From an uncultured Sphingobacteriales bacterium (lineage in GTDB: Bacteria; Bacteroidota; Bacteroidia; Chitinophagales; Chitinophagaceae), in NCBI GenBank assembly GCA_937991535.1, contig CALKHN010000053.1, positions 1-64,000 of the forward strand: a DNA stretch of 64,000 nt, in the 5' to 3' direction. Positions 61,585-64,000 of this stretch are shown one piece after another. A program made the position numbers and the translations under genes. Within the stretch, counting starts at the first letter, position 1. Each line of letters begins with the position of its first letter. The notes below the pieces were generated by a model that worked only from the letters and a program-made list of their open reading frames with translations, searched no databases and was not told the DNA's origin.

Positions 61585-61938
61585 ACTAATTTTTCCCAAA
61601 GATTTATTGAAAACCCTCATGATTGCCCGGTAACGAGAGCAATGAGTATTATCGGTGGTAAATGGAAGCCAATTATTTTAAATTGTATAAGTAACAAGTC
61701 TGTTCGATTTGGAAAATTAAACCAACTCATTCCGGCTATATCCAATAAGGTATTGGCAAATGAACTTAAAGAATTGGAAGCCTATTCTTTGGTAAAAAGA
61801 AGTGAGTACAAAGAACTCCCTCCAAGAGTTGAATATGAATTAACCACAAAGGGAAAAAGTTTGATGCCAATTCTTCACGAGCTGGCAAAATGGGGGAATA
61901 CAAATGTCGCCAGGAAAATTATTACGGAGGTACGGTAG
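61576..61938 (+). CDS. HxlR family transcriptional regulator
   Basis: 120 aa from ATG 61576. A winged-helix regulator: NPHDCPVTRAMSIIGGKWKP with the family Cys and the GGKW signature, then FGKLNQLIPAISNKVLANEL and EYKELPPRVEYELTTKGKSLMP, the DNA-recognition and wing segments. A start at 61555 would leave almost no leader after the -7 element. The single Cys is typical of redox-sensing members. It lies between the exported jelly-roll gene and the DapA-like gene; the target is unproven. Confidence 0.93.
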   Translation: MVTTNFSQRFIENPHDCPVTRAMSIIGGKWKPIILNCISNKSVRFGKLNQLIPAISNKVLANELKELEAYSLVKRSEYKELPPRVEYELTTKGKSLMPILHELAKWGNTNVARKIITEVR

Positions 61939-62019
61939 TATGGTGTTTGGCAGGATCGCTGCTAACATAATGGCTGACTCCCCAACTAAACAACCAATCA
62001 CACAATTAACAAATAACCA

Positions 62020-62925
62020 ATGACAATTCAATGGACTGGCGTATATCCTGCGCTTACTACAAAATTTACCGCCAAAGATGCATTAGATCTTCCGCTTTTT
62101 GAAAAGAACCTCAATGCACAATTAGAAGCCGGCGTTAGCGGCATTATATTAGGCGGTACCCTTGGTGAAGCCAGTGTATTAACTGTGGAGGAAAAAGAAA
62201 GACTGGTAAAATTTGCTGTTGAAAAAATTCAGAATCGCGTACCGGTAATTTTAAACATTGCCGAAGGCTCAACACGTGAAGCGATACACCAGGCGGCATT
62301 AGCAAAAGCATGGGGCGCTCACGGCCTAATGCTCCTGCCTCCAATGCGGTATAAAAGCGATCACAGGGAAACCGTTGCTTACTTTACCGCTGTAGCTAAC
62401 TCCACCGGCATGCCGGTTATGCTGTATAATAACCCTATTGATTATAAAATTGAAATCACGCTGGATATGTTTGATGAACTGAGCGCCGTAAAAAACATTG
62501 AAGCGGTTAAGGAGTCAACACGCGATACAACCAATGTAACGCGCATGATCAATCGCTTTGGCAAAAGGTTCAGAATACTTTGTGGTGTAGATACACTTAC
62601 GTTCGAAGAACTGGCTCTTGGAGCCGATGGATTGGTGGCCGGGCTGGTATGTGCTTTTCCGGCCGAAACCGTTGAACTGTACCGCCTGGTAAAAGACGGG
62701 AAATATGAAGAGGCGTTAGTGCTGTACAGGTGGTTCATGCCATTGCTCGAATTGGATATTCATCCTAAATTGGTTCAATACATTAAACTGGCAGAAGCGC
62801 AAACCGGTATCGGCAGCGAATATGTAAGAGCCCCCCGCCTGGCACTTGTTGGCACAGAAAGAGAACGTGTACTAAAAGTGATCAGTGATGCTTTAGCCAC
62901 CCGTCCGCTTACCGGTGGAGCATGA
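62020..62925 (+). CDS. DapA/DHDPS family protein (class I lyase/deaminase)
   Basis: 301 aa TIM-barrel lyase of the DapA family. The Schiff-base Lys is in NIEAVKESTRDT (near residue 165), the Tyr in MPVMLYNNPIDY (near 138), and the substrate loop GGTLGEASVLTVEEK follows the first strand. The neighbour is an aldehyde dehydrogenase of the alpha-ketoglutaric semialdehyde type, which in Bacteroidota often goes with a DapA-like deaminase (pyrroline-4-hydroxy-2-carboxylate) or dehydratase. True lysine-synthesis DapA is less likely here. Exact substrate unproven. Confidence 0.9.
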   Translation: MTIQWTGVYPALTTKFTAKDALDLPLFEKNLNAQLEAGVSGIILGGTLGEASVLTVEEKERLVKFAVEKIQNRVPVILNIAEGSTREAIHQAALAKAWGAHGLMLLPPMRYKSDHRETVAYFTAVANSTGMPVMLYNNPIDYKIEITLDMFDELSAVKNIEAVKESTRDTTNVTRMINRFGKRFRILCGVDTLTFEELALGADGLVAGLVCAFPAETVELYRLVKDGKYEEALVLYRWFMPLLELDIHPKLVQYIKLAEAQTGIGSEYVRAPRLALVGTERERVLKVISDALATRPLTGGA

Positions 62926-63000
62926 GTAACATATCCGAAATGAGATTGGTGAGACACTATTCACAACTCACCATTCACTATTCGCCCATCCACTCACCAA
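62926..63000. repeat. Micro-repeat (CACTATTCAC family)
   Basis: Between the DapA-like gene and the aldehyde dehydrogenase gene the sequence repeats CACTATTCACAACTCACC and CATTCACTATTCGCCCATCC. The same TTCAC-type words occur at 30-68 and 40410-40540. Confidence 0.45.
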
Positions 63001-63035
63001 AAATCCCGTATCTTGGCGGATCAAAAAAATAAGGA

Positions 63036-64000
63036 ATGAACGATATAGATTTGGTAATGCAAAACGCGCAGCATGCGTTTAATAGTTATAAAACCTTAAG
63101 TGCTGTACAACGCGCCGGCTTTTTAAATGAAATAGCCGAAGCAATTGAGGCGGAAAGAGCATCTCTGGTACAGGTAGCCCATGAAGAATCAAATCTTCCT
63201 CTCCCGCGCTTGAACGGAGAACTAACCCGAACAACCAACCAGTTAAAAATGTTCGCCCGTCTTATTGAAGAAGGAAGCTGGGTGGAGGCCGCCATTGATA
63301 CCGCAGATAAAAACAGAACGCCGGCAAAACCGGATACCCGTAAAATGTTATTGCCCGTTGGACCGGTAGTGGTTTTTGGCGCCAGCAACTTTCCTTTTGC
63401 CTTTTCCACTGCCGGTGGCGATACAGCCAGTGCGCTGGCTTCAGGATCTTCCGTAGTTATTAAAGGACATTCGGCCCATGCCAAAACTTCACAATTGGTT
63501 TTTGAAGCCATACAAAAAGCAATTACAAAAGCAGGTGTACATGCCCATACCGTACAGCATGTATTAGGCTCAGGCAGCACAGCCGGCAAGGCCCTGGTGA
63601 TACACCCCAACACAACCGGTGTGGGCTTTACAGGTTCCTTTAGCGGAGGTAAAGCCCTATGGGAATATGCCAACCAGCGCGAAACACCTATTCCTGTTTT
63701 CGCGGAAATGAGCAGTATCAACCCTGTAGTTTTTTTGTCGGGTACGCTGAAGCAAAATGCAGTTACATTGGCCAAGAGCTATGCTGCATCAGTTACGCTT
63801 GGTATGGGACAATTTTGTACCAATCCGGGATTGCTGCTCGCTGTACAAAGTGAGGCTTTGGATAATTTTTTAAACCTGCTCGGCGCAGAGATCACGCAAA
63901 TCATCCCTCAAAAAATGCTGCATAGTGGTATTCATGCATCCTATAATAAAGCATTGAACCAGGCCTTATCGCAAAAAGGCATTGAAAAAATAGGGGAATC
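63036..64000 (+). CDS. Alpha-ketoglutaric semialdehyde dehydrogenase (NADP+), cut by the window end
   Basis: 321 codons from ATG 63036 with no stop before the window edge, so the C-terminal third is missing. ALDH superfamily: oxidises 2-oxoglutarate semialdehyde to 2-oxoglutarate. NADP+-site and oxyanion region GPVVVFGASNFPFAFSTAGG, catalytic Glu in VFAEMSSINPVV and catalytic Cys in GQFCTNPG. This GASNFP and FCTNPG pattern belongs to KGSADH type enzymes. It follows the DapA-like gene and likely completes the same pathway. Confidence 0.92.
   Translation, partial: MNDIDLVMQNAQHAFNSYKTLSAVQRAGFLNEIAEAIEAERASLVQVAHEESNLPLPRLNGELTRTTNQLKMFARLIEEGSWVEAAIDTADKNRTPAKPDTRKMLLPVGPVVVFGASNFPFAFSTAGGDTASALASGSSVVIKGHSAHAKTSQLVFEAIQKAITKAGVHAHTVQHVLGSGSTAGKALVIHPNTTGVGFTGSFSGGKALWEYANQRETPIPVFAEMSSINPVVFLSGTLKQNAVTLAKSYAASVTLGMGQFCTNPGLLLAVQSEALDNFLNLLGAEITQIIPQKMLHSGIHASYNKALNQALSQKGIEKIGE

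Noticed and set aside
63086..63775. Minus-strand frame of 229 codons
   Set aside because: It is the shadow of the aldehyde dehydrogenase on the plus strand, whose catalytic Cys and Glu are intact.
1..64000. tRNA, rRNA, tmRNA, RNase P, CRISPR or prophage
   Set aside because: I looked for T-loop, tmRNA and RNase P core words and for regular repeat-spacer arrays and found none; no integrase or phage structural gene is intact.

Overview
The window comes from a member of the Bacteroidota, most likely family Chitinophagaceae. The evidence is the gene families (SusC-like/OMP_b-brl outer-membrane barrels, DUF1080, NIPSNAP, OM BamA-like lipoprotein, DUF4129/DUF4350/MoxR/DUF58 cluster, AsnA, histidine ammonia-lyase plus urocanase), the moderate GC content, and repeated matches upstream of genes to the Bacteroidota primary-sigma promoter (TTTG, about 19 nt, TAnnTTTG). 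Genus is not resolvable by reading. I see no tRNA, rRNA, CRISPR array, intact transposase or prophage. Layout: 0-9.7 kb holds housekeeping and envelope genes: S9 peptidase, MgtE magnesium channel, SET-domain methyltransferase, fructosamine kinase, a lipoprotein, a stand-alone CBM48-like protein, a beta-propeller glycosidase-like lipoprotein and an MscS channel. 9.8-16.8 kb holds transporters (MATE, a bile-acid/sodium symporter broken by a stop codon, TauE/SafE), a lysine-rich small protein, an SDR, a subtilisin-like lipoprotein and a VOC gene broken by a stop codon. 16.8-28 kb holds small conserved proteins, endonuclease III, a GC-rich hairpin-rich island, asnA, a soluble aldose dehydrogenase, a DUF1080 protein, a PAS histidine kinase, an ECF sigma factor with an overlapping membrane partner, and DUF1415. 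28-35 kb (minus strand) holds hutH-hutU followed by a sugar-isomerase-like TIM barrel, then a phosphohexomutase and a phosphoribosyltransferase. 35-38.4 kb holds a split heterodisulfide-reductase-like pair (membrane 4Fe-4S protein and CCG-domain protein) with YceI inserted antisense, and a Nudix hydrolase. 38.4-48.2 kb is the most disturbed stretch: an intergenic zone with iterons and a decayed frame, YajQ, NIPSNAP, a serine hydrolase, then remnants of two methyltransferases and an AraC regulator, a TonB-type outer-membrane barrel, and twin histidine-rich polytopic membrane genes of which the second carries two frameshifts. 48.2-56.7 kb holds DinB, a sialate O-acetylesterase and the compact RDD / SpoIIM / DUF4129 / DUF4350 / MoxR / DUF58 module, whose plus-strand genes mostly start with TTG or GTG and overlap or abut. 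56.7-64 kb holds truB, a BamA/TamA-family lipoprotein, an rRNA/tRNA 2'-O-methyltransferase, a LamG-like exported protein, an HxlR regulator with spaced GTAACC repeats at its promoter, and a DapA-like enzyme plus an alpha-ketoglutaric semialdehyde dehydrogenase, which together suggest hydroxyproline (or aldarate/pentose) catabolism to 2-oxoglutarate. How the parts fit: the catabolic genes (hutHU, DapA/KGSADH) feed glutamate and 2-oxoglutarate; the peptidases, esterase and glycosidase-like proteins are exported scavenging enzymes. Two features recur between genes: micro-repeat families concentrated at gene 3' ends and convergent junctions, and several broken genes (two in-frame TAA, several one-base homopolymer deletions) that may be real decay or assembly error. 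The least explained signals are the GC-rich structured island before asnA, the long hairpin-bearing leader before the 83-aa gene, and the barrel plus twin membrane-protein module.
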